The notes beneath the pieces were generated by a model. That model was given only the letters and a program-made list of their open reading frames with translations. It did no database searches and was not told the DNA's origin. Position numbers and translations under genes: made by a program. Below are positions 52,918 through 63,925 of a DNA stretch of 64,000 nucleotides, piece after piece. This DNA comes from Myxococcales bacterium (GTDB lineage: Bacteria; Myxococcota_A; Polyangia; Polyangiales; Houyiibacteriaceae): NCBI GenBank assembly GCA_019637115.1, contig JAHBWH010000005.1:37208-101207 (forward strand), in the 5' to 3' direction. The first letter of the stretch is position 1. Each line of letters starts with the position of its first letter.

Positions 52918-53933
52918 GCACGCGCGCGTTCTCCTTCGACACCTTCGGGCTCGAGCACCTGCGCATGATCGACGTCGAGGAGCCCGATCCGGGCCCCGGT
53001 CAGGTCAAGCTCCGCGTGCTCGCCTGCTCGCTGAACTACCGCGACACGCTCATGGTCGCGGGCCAATACGACCCGCGCATGCCGCTGCCCCTCGTGCCGC
53101 TCTCCGACGGCGTCGGCGAGGTCGTCGCGATCGGGCCGGGCGTCGAGCGCGTCGCGGTGGGCGATCGCGTGGCGGCGACCTTCGCCCCGCGATGGATCGC
53201 GGGTCCCCCCGAGCGCGCCCTGATCCGCCACACGCGCGGCGGGCCGCTCCCGGGCATGCTCGCCGAGGAGCGGACGCTCGACGCAGAGGGCGTCGTGAAG
53301 GTGCCGGCGCACCTCTCGGACGAAGAGGCCGCCACCCTCCCCTGCGCCGCGCTCACGGCGTGGTCGTCGCTCGTGACGGAGGGTCCGGTCTGCGCCGGCA
53401 TGAGCGTGCTCGTCCAAGGCACCGGCGGCGTGAGCCTCTTCGCGCTGCAGCTCGCGAAGCTCCTCGGCGCGCGCGTCATGGCGACCTCGAGCAGCGACGA
53501 GAAGCTCGAGCGCGTGCGCGCGCTCGGCGCCGACGCCGTGCTCAACTACCGAGAGACCCCCGCGTGGGGCCGCGAGGCGGCCAAGTGGGCGGGCGGCGAC
53601 GGAGTCGACCTCGTGGTGGAGGTGGGCGGCGCCAAGACCTTCGAGGAGTCGCTCAAGGCCATCCGCCCTGGCGGCGTCGTGAGCCTGATCGGCAACCTCT
53701 CTGGTTCGAGCGCGCCCGTGCCGCTCACCCGCATCCTGATGAGCCAGGTCCGGGTGCAGGGCATCCTCGTCGGTCACCGCGTGGGCTTCGAGGCGATGAA
53801 CCGCGCCGTCGAGGCGCACGAGCTGCGCCCCGTCGTCGACCGCGTCTTCCCCTTCGAAGCGGCGCCCGAGGCGTTCCGCTACCTGCAGAGCGGCGAGCAC
53901 TTCGGCAAGGTCGTGATCCGCGTCGCGCGCTGA
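52914..53933 (+). CDS. MDR-family NAD(P)H-dependent oxidoreductase (zinc-type alcohol dehydrogenase-like)
   Basis: 339-aa medium-chain dehydrogenase. N-terminal GroES-like part with LACSLNYRDTLMVAGQY, Rossmann part VLVQGTGGVSLFALQLAK, GADAVLNYRETP, and C-terminal GKVVIRVAR. The catalytic-zinc pattern is not conserved (no GHE), so it is closer to quinone oxidoreductases than to zinc alcohol dehydrogenases. Substrate unknown. Start fixed by the ATGA overlap with the Trm112-like gene. Confidence 0.92.
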   Translation: MSTRAFSFDTFGLEHLRMIDVEEPDPGPGQVKLRVLACSLNYRDTLMVAGQYDPRMPLPLVPLSDGVGEVVAIGPGVERVAVGDRVAATFAPRWIAGPPERALIRHTRGGPLPGMLAEERTLDAEGVVKVPAHLSDEEAATLPCAALTAWSSLVTEGPVCAGMSVLVQGTGGVSLFALQLAKLLGARVMATSSSDEKLERVRALGADAVLNYRETPAWGREAAKWAGGDGVDLVVEVGGAKTFEESLKAIRPGGVVSLIGNLSGSSAPVPLTRILMSQVRVQGILVGHRVGFEAMNRAVEAHELRPVVDRVFPFEAAPEAFRYLQSGEHFGKVVIRVAR

Positions 53934-53948
53934 GGCGAGCGCTCGTGC

Positions 53949-54245
53949 GTCAGTCGCCCCCGAAGCGCCAGAGCGCGACGGCCAAGATGAGCAGGAGAGT
54001 GTCTCCGCGCCGACCGCGCGGCGAGCGGCTCACGTTCGTCAGTCGCCGCCGAAGCGCGACGGCCGCGACGGCCAAGATGAGCAGGAGGTGTCTCCGCGCC
54101 GACCGCGCGGCGAGCGGCTCACGTTCGTCAGTCGCCGCCGAAGCGCCAGAGCGCGACGGCCGCGACGGCCAAGATGAGCAGGAGCGTCCAGATGTAGTCG
54201 ACCCAGGTCTTCTGCTTCTTGGTCTCGACGCCGACCGCGCGGCGG
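53949..54245. repeat. 89-bp tandem repeats derived from the 3' end of a small gene
   Basis: Units start at 53949, 54038 and 54127 (period 89 and 89). The third is the real 3' end of the small membrane-protein gene; the first two are deletion derivatives that keep the TM-coding part and a CCGACCGCGCGGCG segment but lack the 37 bases between them. Small indels distinguish the first two copies. Confidence 0.85.
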
Positions 54246-54388
54246 AAACCTGACACGAGGCCCTGCATGGCGCTGCCGCCCTCTTCGTCGGCGCCGCCTT
54301 CGCGGAGCTCGCGCGGTCCAGCGTACCCCTTCTGTCGCTTCTTGGTCGCGCCGGACTTCTTCTGCCGCTTCGCCTGCTTCGTCGCCAT
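54128..54388 (-). CDS. small tail-anchored membrane protein
   Basis: 86-aa protein: basic N-terminus (MATKQAKRQKKSGATKKRQ), a flexible middle and one C-terminal TM helix (IWTLLLILAVAAVALWRF) ending GGD. Predicted N-in orientation, so the basic part is cytoplasmic. ATG at 54388 chosen; longer upstream frames are not protein-like. Its 3' end is the source of the tandem repeats downstream. Not recognised. Confidence 0.65.
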   Translation of the reverse strand: MATKQAKRQKKSGATKKRQKGYAGPRELREGGADEEGGSAMQGLVSGFRRAVGVETKKQKTWVDYIWTLLLILAVAAVALWRFGGD

Positions 54389-54447
54389 GAGGTCGCCGAG
54401 CGTAGAGAGCCGAGCCCCTCGCCGCAACCCGACCCGATCGGCCCTCG

Positions 54448-55404
54448 TCAGCTTCCTCGGGGGGCGTGGCAGCGAACCACGTCCCCCACCGCCGCCGTCG
54501 CGAGCGGTCCCGTGGCGTGCGCGATCCGGTACGGGGCGCCTAGGCCCCCGTCCTCGACGAGGGCGCAATTCGCGCGGGGTCCGTGAGGACCACGCTCGCC
54601 GACGACCACCATCAACGCCCAACCTCGGCGCGCGGCCGGCAGCGGCGAGCCCTGCGCGCACACCAGCGACACCGCGCGCTCGTCGCGCGCGACGACGCGG
54701 AGCGTGCGCGTCCCGAACCAGCTGCCACGGTCCATCTCCGCGCGCGCCCGCAGGCGCTTGTCCTCGAGGATGCTCCGCCAGATCGGCGAGAGGTCACGCG
54801 CGAGCAGCAGGCGGTCGAGCCCGTCAGCGTCCCAATAGTCGAGCTGCGAGATGCGCACGAAGTCGGCCACGCTGGGCGAGCGCGGATCGCGGTCCACCAC
54901 CTCGAACGCATCACCAGCTCGAACCCACCCTGGCTCGTCCACCCGGAGGTAGTAGCCGACCCGCGTGCTCTCGAGGAACGCACGCGAGAAATCCGGGATC
55001 CCGACCCGGGCCGTCAGGCGACGGCAGGGGATCCGAGGCTGGCTGACCACGAGGCGGCTCGTGCCGCACGCCACCACGTCACCGATGCTCACGTCGGCCT
55101 CCGTGGCGTCTTGCACCGTGAGGTTCTCTCCAAACCCACCCGGCTCGAAGGGCCCCTCGCCGAAGCGCGCCCGCCACCACGCGTAGTGCTCGCTCGGGTA
55201 CGCGTGGACCGCGTGGTCGAGCTCACCGAGCTTGCGCGGGGTGACCCGCTCGTCGCCAACGAAGCCGAGGGCCTCGACGCGCTGTGGGCCCTGTCGGGGC
55301 ACCTTGAAGATCCCCGTTCGCACCTCGACGTCCCGCACGACCATCGTCCGCGCGCCGCCGAGGTTCAACGATTCCACGTAGGCCGTCACGTCGGCGATGG
55401 TCAT
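54448..55404 (-). CDS. MOSC-domain protein (YiiM-like) with extra C-terminal domain
   Basis: 318-aa MOSC sulfur-carrier-type protein. MOSC part (about 30-165): GFVGDERVTPRKLGELDHAV, HYAWWRARFGEGPFEPGGFG, then QPRIPCRRL with the conserved Cys. A 3-alpha domain follows (about 175-225). The last 90 residues are a beta-rich domain of unknown type. YiiM acts in detoxification of N-hydroxylated compounds and binds molybdenum cofactor; a similar use is inferred. Divergent from the gene at 55420, with only 15 bases between the start codons. Confidence 0.9.
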   Translation of the reverse strand: MTIADVTAYVESLNLGGARTMVVRDVEVRTGIFKVPRQGPQRVEALGFVGDERVTPRKLGELDHAVHAYPSEHYAWWRARFGEGPFEPGGFGENLTVQDATEADVSIGDVVACGTSRLVVSQPRIPCRRLTARVGIPDFSRAFLESTRVGYYLRVDEPGWVRAGDAFEVVDRDPRSPSVADFVRISQLDYWDADGLDRLLLARDLSPIWRSILEDKRLRARAEMDRGSWFGTRTLRVVARDERAVSLVCAQGSPLPAARRGWALMVVVGERGPHGPRANCALVEDGGLGAPYRIAHATGPLATAAVGDVVRCHAPRGS

Positions 55405-55419
55405 GGTACCCTCGCGCGC

Positions 55420-56646
55420 ATGTCGCAAGGGCTGGGTGGGGTCCGCGCAGGCGAGCCATGGTCGTACTCGCAGCTCGTGCACGGCGGGCTCGACGACGTG
55501 CTCGACGACGAAGGCAGGCCGCTCGGTGAGCGCCGCGCGACGAGCGCGGCCAAGGAGGGTGTCCCCTTCTTGCTGAAGAGCTGTCCCTACTCGGACGCGC
55601 GGCTCGGCAACCCGATGAACGTCTCGGCGCTGGCGCAGGTCGCGCGCCACACGGACGCCGTGCTCGACGCGATCGCGGCGTTCCGCGCCGCGTCGCCGCC
55701 CGGCGAGCCGACCTGGAGCGACATCCTCACCGCCGTGGTCGACCTGCTCGGCGCGCCCGCGAGCTACCTGCTCCGGCACCCGGAGCGCTCGACGCTGCCC
55801 GCCGAGCTCGCGGTCGCGCACAAGCTCGGCGCGGGCTATTTCGGGGTGGTTCGGGGGCTCGTCGCGCGGGCCACGGTGGAGCCGGGCCGCGTCGGCGTCG
55901 AGGAGCTGCTCTCCTTCGCGCATGGGTCCGGCGCCCTCGTCGGGGCCAGCGAGGCGTGCGCGGGGCCCCCGCCCATGCTCGCGCGCGCGACCGAGGTCTT
56001 GATCCACGGGCGGCCCGACGCGCGGCCCCTCGAGGACCCTGCGCGGGTGGAGGTCGCGAGCCTCTTCCGGCGTCAGATCGAGATCGGGATGGCGTGGGAG
56101 CGCTTCGACGTGGCGCTCGAAGCCGAGGCCGCCGAGGTGGTCATGCGCGGCCAGCCGCGCAGCTCCTTCTACGCCCGCCAGCTCGAGGCGCGCCGCGCCG
56201 CGCCCCCGAAGCCCCGCGATCCTGCGGCCCCAGCGCTCCCCCGCGACCTCGACCTCACGCTGGCGGGGCCGCTCCGCGACGCGCTCGGGCGCGACGCCGC
56301 GAGCCCCGAGACCCTCGCCTCGCTGCGCGGGCTCGACGAGAACGGCGCGGGCGCCGTCGTGCTCGAGGCGGCCGACCGCGCGTCGCTGCTCGCGATGCTC
56401 GCGTCCTACCTCGAGGTGCAGGCGGTGGTGGCCGAGGCCCTCTTCGCGCTCGAGCGCGACCTCCGCGACGCGCTCGGCGTCACGCGCGAGCCCCCGATGA
56501 ACCTCCACGCGACGATCTTCCCCCGCCCCACGAGCCTGCACTGGCTGCAGACGGCGCTCGGGGTCCGCGTCGCGACCCCAACCGCGTCGGAGCCGCGCGC
56601 CCGCGTGACGCCGCTGGCGACGACGGCGCTGAAGATGGGGACGTGA
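55420..56646 (+). CDS. protein of unknown function
   Basis: 408-aa protein, mainly helical, no signal peptide, few Cys. Recognisable patches are only KEGVPFLLKSCPYSDARL and LHWLQTALGVRVATPTA. Its start lies 15 bases from that of the MOSC gene, so the two probably share a divergent promoter within each other's 5' ends. Coding status is supported by length and codon pattern. I do not recognise it. Confidence 0.7.
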   Translation: MSQGLGGVRAGEPWSYSQLVHGGLDDVLDDEGRPLGERRATSAAKEGVPFLLKSCPYSDARLGNPMNVSALAQVARHTDAVLDAIAAFRAASPPGEPTWSDILTAVVDLLGAPASYLLRHPERSTLPAELAVAHKLGAGYFGVVRGLVARATVEPGRVGVEELLSFAHGSGALVGASEACAGPPPMLARATEVLIHGRPDARPLEDPARVEVASLFRRQIEIGMAWERFDVALEAEAAEVVMRGQPRSSFYARQLEARRAAPPKPRDPAAPALPRDLDLTLAGPLRDALGRDAASPETLASLRGLDENGAGAVVLEAADRASLLAMLASYLEVQAVVAEALFALERDLRDALGVTREPPMNLHATIFPRPTSLHWLQTALGVRVATPTASEPRARVTPLATTALKMGT

Positions 56647-56658
56647 GCTCGCGGTGGC

Positions 56659-57984
56659 TCAGTCGAGCTGCTTGAACTCGATGCGCCGGTTCCGCGCGCG
56701 CCCCTCGTCGGTGTCGTTGGGCGCGACGGGCTGGGCCGCGCCGTAGCCACGGGCCTGCATCCGCCGTCCGTCGACGCCTCGGCCGACCAGCCACGCCCGC
56801 ACCGCGTCGGCGCGCTGCTGGGAGAGCCGCCGGTTGTAGGCGGCGGCGCCGACGTTGTCGGTGTGACCACCGATCTCGACGCGCGCGTCCGGGTTGTCGC
56901 GAAGGATCTGCAGCGCGATGTTCAGCGTCCGCTCGGAGGCCGGGAGGATCTCGGCGCTGTCGAAGGCGAACTCGATCCCCGGCAAGACCATCCGCGCGCG
57001 GATGATCGCGCAGCCGCGCGCGTCGACCTCGGTGCCCGGCGCAGTGCCCGGGCAAGCGTCGCGATCGTTGAGCACGCCGTCACCGTCCTCGTCGTCGTCC
57101 TGCGCGAGCAACGGGTCGGTGCCGTGCTGGACCTCGTAGCCGTCGGGGACGCCGCCTCGATCGGTGTCCGCCTCCCGCGGGTCGGTCTCACCAGGGTCGA
57201 CGCGCCCGTTCGCGTTGGCGTCCTCCTGCCCGTCGAGCAATCCGTCGCCGTCCGTGTCCGGGTTGCGCGGATCCGTGCCGCCGTCGACCTCGACCCCATC
57301 CGGGAGCCCGTCGCCGTCCGTGTCGGGGTTGAAGGGGTCCGTGCGATAGCGGTTGATCTCCCGCTCGTTCGACAGCCCGTCGCCGTCGCTGTCGAGCTGC
57401 GCCGTGCGGCCCCAGAGCTCGATCGAGCCGGTGATGCCCACCGACACGAACGCATCCACGCCTTGGTTGCGTCCACCAGGCATCACGACGCCACGCACGA
57501 AGAAGCCGAGCTGGAGCGGACGGACCACCGAGAGCTCGTAGCCGATGGCGGCGTCCACACCGAACTGGTGGCCATCGAAGAGGTGATAGCCGAGGTGCGC
57601 GCTCACCCAGAGGTTGCCGAGGAGGTCGCCGCCTTGCTCGTTGGCGTAGCCCTCGTGGTTGTCCATGAAGCGGAGACGCGCGCCGACGGCGGCGCTGAAG
57701 TAGGGCGTCCCGCTGCGCTCGAGCGCACGATCGGGGAACGCGCTCGAGAAGTAGCCGCCGCCGAGCAGCACCTCGACGGCGACGGGCGCGACGATCTGGA
57801 AATCGGCCCCGAACCAACCCGTGAAGCCAGCCGTCACGGGAACGTTGGGCTCGGGCTGCAGCGGGCCGAGGATGGGCAGACCCGCGCCGAGGTCGAGGTG
57901 CAGGTTGAAGCGGCCGCTCTCCGCGTGCGCGGGTGCCGAGAAGGTCAGGAGGGCGAGGGCGAGGAGGGAGGCGCGCTGACGCAT
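56659..57984 (-). CDS. OmpA-family outer-membrane protein with thrombospondin type-3 repeats
   Basis: 441-aa protein: signal peptide ([16 protein letters not shown]), beta-barrel (about 25-205), four to five TSP3-type calcium-binding repeats ([43 protein letters not shown]) and a C-terminal OmpA domain ([51 protein letters not shown]) that binds peptidoglycan. Complete; anchors the outer membrane to the wall. Confidence 0.93.
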   Translation of the reverse strand: MRQRASLLALALLTFSAPAHAESGRFNLHLDLGAGLPILGPLQPEPNVPVTAGFTGWFGADFQIVAPVAVEVLLGGGYFSSAFPDRALERSGTPYFSAAVGARLRFMDNHEGYANEQGGDLLGNLWVSAHLGYHLFDGHQFGVDAAIGYELSVVRPLQLGFFVRGVVMPGGRNQGVDAFVSVGITGSIELWGRTAQLDSDGDGLSNEREINRYRTDPFNPDTDGDGLPDGVEVDGGTDPRNPDTDGDGLLDGQEDANANGRVDPGETDPREADTDRGGVPDGYEVQHGTDPLLAQDDDEDGDGVLNDRDACPGTAPGTEVDARGCAIIRARMVLPGIEFAFDSAEILPASERTLNIALQILRDNPDARVEIGGHTDNVGAAAYNRRLSQQRADAVRAWLVGRGVDGRRMQARGYGAAQPVAPNDTDEGRARNRRIEFKQLD

Positions 57985-58098
57985 GGAGGTTCTCGACGCG
58001 GCTTTGACACGCGAGCTTCATTCGCGCCCCAACTTCCGCCGCTGGAGGATTCGTGCAGTTCGGTCCGCAGGAACGCGACCGCGCTCGGGGCCCCACAC

Positions 58099-58140
58099 GC
58101 GAACGAGCCACCTCCCCGTGCGGGAAAGTGGCTCGTTCGC
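58099..58140 (-). terminator. long hairpin downstream of hppA
   Basis: A perfect 13-base inverted repeat (58099-58111 with 58128-58140) with TCCC/GGGA pairing in the loop. It lies 14 bases after the hppA stop in the gap before the OmpA gene. There is no T-run, so it is a stem-only terminator or an mRNA 3' stabiliser; it is also upstream of the OmpA gene start on the same strand. Confidence 0.55.
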
Positions 58141-58154
58141 AGGGAGCAGGCAGC

Positions 58155-60275
<2,121 letters not shown>

Positions 60276-60538
60276 GCGTGTCCCTCGTGGGGTTTCCGTC
60301 GTGAGGCGAGGCCGGAACGAAGCGTTCGCTCGCGCTCGCCGCGCACCCCAGGCGGGCGGCGAGCCCCGGCCGGGGCGCTATCTACAGGATTCTCCCGCCG
60401 GGTCAACTCCCGCCGCCGTCGACCGACGCCCTCGGAAGAATCGCGTTCTTCGGCTCGACCCGCGCGCGCGGTCGCCCGCGCGAGGCAATGGAAGGAAAGG
60501 GGCTGGCCAACGGACGACCTGGACCGCTCGGTCCTCCT

Positions 60539-61462
60539 TCACCCCCGGGCCACCGCGATCGCCTCGCGGGCGGCCGCGAAGTCGTCCGGCCCCTGCACGC
60601 TGACGCGCTGGGCCTCGGGTGAGATTCGGCGGATCATGCCCGCGAGGGCGGTCCCCTGGCCGATCTCGACGAAGAGCGAGACACCGTCCGCGACCATGCG
60701 GCTCACGCTCTCGTCCCAGCGGACCGCGCGGCTCACCTGGCGCCCGAGGGCGTCCCGCGCGGCGGCGCCGGTCGTGACCGGGGCGGCGTCGACGTTCACG
60801 TAGACCGGGAAGGCGGGGTCCGCGAAGGACGCGGCTTCCAGATCGGGCGCGAGGCGCAGCTCGGCGGGGCGCATCAGCGACGAGTGGAAGGGCGCGCTCA
60901 CGGGCAGCTTCATCGCGCGCGCCTTCTGCGCCTCGAGCGCGGCGCACGCCGCCGCGACGGCCCCAGCGGCGCCTGCGATGACGATCTGCCCGGGCGCGTT
61001 GAAGTTCACGGGCTCGACCACGCCCTCGACCTCGCGGCAGACCTGCTCCACGAGCTCGCGCTCGGCCTTCAGGATCGCGGCCATCGCCCCCTCGCCGACG
61101 GGGACCGCCTCCTGCATGTAGGTGCCGCGCTTTCGCACGAGGCGCACCGCGTCCTCGAAGGAGAGCGTGCCCGCCGCGACGTGCGCGCTGTACTCGCCGA
61201 GGCTGTGCCCGGCCGCGACGTCACAGGTCTCCCCGAGGGCGCGCAGGAGCGCGACCGAGGTGGTGACGAGCGCGGGCTGCGTGTTCGCGGTGAGCATGAG
61301 GTCCGCCTCGGGCCCCTCGAAGCAGAGCGCCGAGATGCCGCCGAGCGCGGCGTCCGCCGCCGCGAAGACCTCGCGCGCCGCCTCCGAGGCGTCGAACGCG
61401 GCCTTCCCCATCCCGACCTTCTGGCTCCCCTGACCGGGGAAGACGAACGCGACCTTTCCCAT
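60539..61462 (-). CDS. fabD: malonyl-CoA:ACP transacylase
   Basis: Loads malonyl from CoA to acyl carrier protein for fatty-acid synthesis. 307 aa. PGQGSQKVGMG start, nucleophile S87 in GHSLGEYSAHVAAG, H193 in APFHSSLM and NFNAPGQIVIAG are present. GGAGGG precedes the ATG at 61462. No other fatty-acid gene is adjacent. Confidence 0.96.
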   Translation of the reverse strand: MGKVAFVFPGQGSQKVGMGKAAFDASEAAREVFAAADAALGGISALCFEGPEADLMLTANTQPALVTTSVALLRALGETCDVAAGHSLGEYSAHVAAGTLSFEDAVRLVRKRGTYMQEAVPVGEGAMAAILKAERELVEQVCREVEGVVEPVNFNAPGQIVIAGAAGAVAAACAALEAQKARAMKLPVSAPFHSSLMRPAELRLAPDLEAASFADPAFPVYVNVDAAPVTTGAAARDALGRQVSRAVRWDESVSRMVADGVSLFVEIGQGTALAGMIRRISPEAQRVSVQGPDDFAAAREAIAVARG

Positions 61463-61562
61463 CGAACGCAACCCTCCTCGGAGCGACGGCGCTCCTCGCC
61501 CGCGCATAGCAGGCGCGGCCGGGCGACGCCCGCTCGCGGTAAACGTTGGCCCGCCGGGTGGG

Positions 61563-62807
61563 GTGAAGTACGATGCGGCTCCCTTGCCCGTCGCCGCGCG
61601 CATCACGATCGCTTCGGACGGCTCGCTCCGCCCTGACGAGGACGCCCGGGCGCGCCTCGCGCAGCACCCCGGGAGCTTCGAGCTCATCCTCGACCACGGC
61701 GGCGTCATCCTGCTGCGCGGGGGCGCCCACGCGCGCCTGCACATGGCGGGCGAGATCCTCGGCCGGATGGCCGTGATGGAGATGATCAACATCATCGCCA
61801 GCTCGAACTGGCGGGGTGAGCTGCACGTCGTGGGTGGCGACGCCGTCCGCGTGCTCCACTTCGACCAGGGCGCGCTGAAGGGCGCGCGCAGCAACGCGCC
61901 GACGAATCGCCTCGGCGAGGTGCTCTTCCGTGAAGGCATCCTCGACCGAGGGCAGGTGAGCCTGCTCTCCGCCGAGATCGGCGAGAAGCGCTTCGGGGAG
62001 CTCGCGGTGGAGCGCGGCTTCGTCACCGCCGCGCAGCTCTACCAAGGGCTCCAGCGCCAGGCCGAGGACATCTTCTTCAGCGCGCTCGTGGTGGCGGAGG
62101 GCTTCTACGCCTTCATGGTCGGCGACGAGCCCGAAGAAGCCGCGACGACCATGCACCTCTCGGTGCAGGCGCTCTTGATGGAGGGCGTGCAGCGCATCGA
62201 CGAGATGGCGCTCTTCCGAGAGCGCATCCCCTCGAGCTCGCTCTGCCCGATCCGACAGCCCGAGCCCACGAGCGCCAAGCAGCTCGACGACGGCTCGGAG
62301 CGAGTGCTCGCGCTCTGCGATGGCGAGCGGACCATCGAGGACATCGCGCGCGCGACCGGCCTCGGCGAGTTCGCGACGACCAAGGCCGTCTACCACCTGC
62401 TCCAGCAGAAGCTCGTCACGCTCCAGACGGCGAAGCGGGTCGACTCCGCGAAGGTCGAGGCGCTCGTCGGCCGCTTCAACGCGGTCCTCCAGGACATCTT
62501 CGTGGCGGTCGCGACCTATGGTGGCCTCGATCAGACCCGCGCGACGCTCGACGCCTGGATCCAAGGGAGCGGCTATGGCCCCTTCTTTGGCGAAGGGGTC
62601 GACGAGCTCGGCGCCATCGACCCGGCCTTCGTGGTGCGCGCCATCGAGGGCGTGCAGACCGAGCACCCCCTCGAGGCCTTGCACCAGGCCCTGCACGAGC
62701 TCGCCGCGTTCGCGCTCTTCAGCGCCACGACCACCCTGCCGCGCGACCAGGAGCTCTCGCTCGCGCGCGACGTCAACGCCCGCCTCAAGGCGATCCGGAT
62801 CGGGTGA
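61563..62807 (+). CDS. DUF4388 (PATAN-like) domain protein
   Basis: 414-aa protein. The N-terminal 20-120 region has the DUF4388 pattern common in deltaproteobacterial signalling proteins: GEILGRMAVMEMINIIASS, WRGELHVVGGDAVRVLHFD, ALKGARSNAPTNRLGEVLFR. A second part resembles a winged-helix or GspE-N-like domain (ERTIEDIARATGLGEFATTKAVYHLLQ). Start is uncertain: GTG 61563 is used. Divergent from fabD, in front of the barrel protein; the stop overlaps a possible GTG start of the next gene. Role unknown. Confidence 0.85.
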   Translation: MKYDAAPLPVAARITIASDGSLRPDEDARARLAQHPGSFELILDHGGVILLRGGAHARLHMAGEILGRMAVMEMINIIASSNWRGELHVVGGDAVRVLHFDQGALKGARSNAPTNRLGEVLFREGILDRGQVSLLSAEIGEKRFGELAVERGFVTAAQLYQGLQRQAEDIFFSALVVAEGFYAFMVGDEPEEAATTMHLSVQALLMEGVQRIDEMALFRERIPSSSLCPIRQPEPTSAKQLDDGSERVLALCDGERTIEDIARATGLGEFATTKAVYHLLQQKLVTLQTAKRVDSAKVEALVGRFNAVLQDIFVAVATYGGLDQTRATLDAWIQGSGYGPFFGEGVDELGAIDPAFVVRAIEGVQTEHPLEALHQALHELAAFALFSATTTLPRDQELSLARDVNARLKAIRIG

Positions 62808-62812
62808 CGCCG

Positions 62813-63922
62813 ATGCGGCTCCGGCGCGTCCTCGCCCTCGTCTCCCTCGCCGCGCTTGGGCTCACGTCGGCCGGCGCGGAGGCGCAGCGGAGCGTCGACG
62901 TCGGGCGCTTCCGTCCGGCGCTCGATCGCGACGGCTTCCTCGGCATCCAGGGTACGGCGATGCCGGGCTCGCTCGCGTGGAACGCGGGGATGTGGCTGAG
63001 CTACCAGAAGCAGCCGCTACGCGTCTCGGTCGCCGACCGCGAGGTCGACGTCATCCGGCACCGCTTCGTCGGCGACCTCCAGGCGCAGATGGGCTTCGGT
63101 CGGCGCTTCGCGCTCGCGATCGACATGCCGCTCGTCCTGCACCAGACGGCGGACCCCGCGCCGCTCCGCGACGACCGCGGCCCGCTCGCGGCGCAGGCGC
63201 TCGGCGACCTCCGCGTCGTCGGCCGCGCGCGCCTCTATGGTCGCGACCCGAGCCCCTCGGGGCGAAGCGAGGGGCTCGGCGTCGCCTTGCTCGGCGGGCT
63301 CACGCTGCCGACGGGCGACGAGGACACCTTCGCGAGCGAAGGGACACCGACGACCGACCTGCACCTCCTGGCGGACTTCAACATCTTCGGCCTCGGCGCG
63401 GGCATCATGATCGGCTGGCGGCACCGCTTCGAAGATCGCGCGATCGGCGCCTCGCTCTTCCGCGACCTGCTGCTCTTCGGCCTCGCGCTCCGCTTCCCGG
63501 TCCCGTGGGTCGAAGGGCTCGGGGTGATCCTCGAGACGCGCGGCTCGCTCGACGCGCGCGATCCGCTCGGCGGCGGCCCCGCGAGCGGCGTCGACGGCGA
63601 CCTCGGCTTCACCTACCGCGTCGGTGACCTGAACCTCGTCGCGCTGGTCGGGACGGCGTTCAAGTCCGGCGTCGGCACCCCCGCGGTCCACGCGGCCCTC
63701 GGCCTGCACTGGGCGCCGCGGGCGCTCGACACCGACGGGGACGGCATCCCCGATCACCTCGACCAATGCCCGCACCTCCCCGAAGACCTCGACGGCTTCG
63801 AGGACGACGACGGCTGCCTCGATCTGGACAACGACGGCGACGGCATCCCCGACGCCGACGACCGCTGCCCGAACCTGGCCCCCGCCGAGGGGCAGGACGA
63901 GGATGAGGACGGCTGCCCGTAA
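62813..63922 (+). CDS. outer-membrane beta-barrel protein with C-terminal TSP3 repeats
   Basis: 369 aa: signal peptide (LVSLAALGLTSAGAEAQ), about ten amphipathic barrel strands (about 45-290), then three TSP3-type units (DTDGDGIPDHLDQCP; DLDNDGDGIPDADDRCP; DEDEDGCP). Related proteins continue into an OmpA domain; this one stops directly after the last repeat, three bases before a copy of the composite intergenic repeat. It may be a truncated form. An earlier GTG at 62804 overlaps the upstream stop. Confidence 0.85.
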   Translation: MRLRRVLALVSLAALGLTSAGAEAQRSVDVGRFRPALDRDGFLGIQGTAMPGSLAWNAGMWLSYQKQPLRVSVADREVDVIRHRFVGDLQAQMGFGRRFALAIDMPLVLHQTADPAPLRDDRGPLAAQALGDLRVVGRARLYGRDPSPSGRSEGLGVALLGGLTLPTGDEDTFASEGTPTTDLHLLADFNIFGLGAGIMIGWRHRFEDRAIGASLFRDLLLFGLALRFPVPWVEGLGVILETRGSLDARDPLGGGPASGVDGDLGFTYRVGDLNLVALVGTAFKSGVGTPAVHAALGLHWAPRALDTDGDGIPDHLDQCPHLPEDLDGFEDDDGCLDLDNDGDGIPDADDRCPNLAPAEGQDEDEDGCP

Positions 63923-63925
63923 AGC

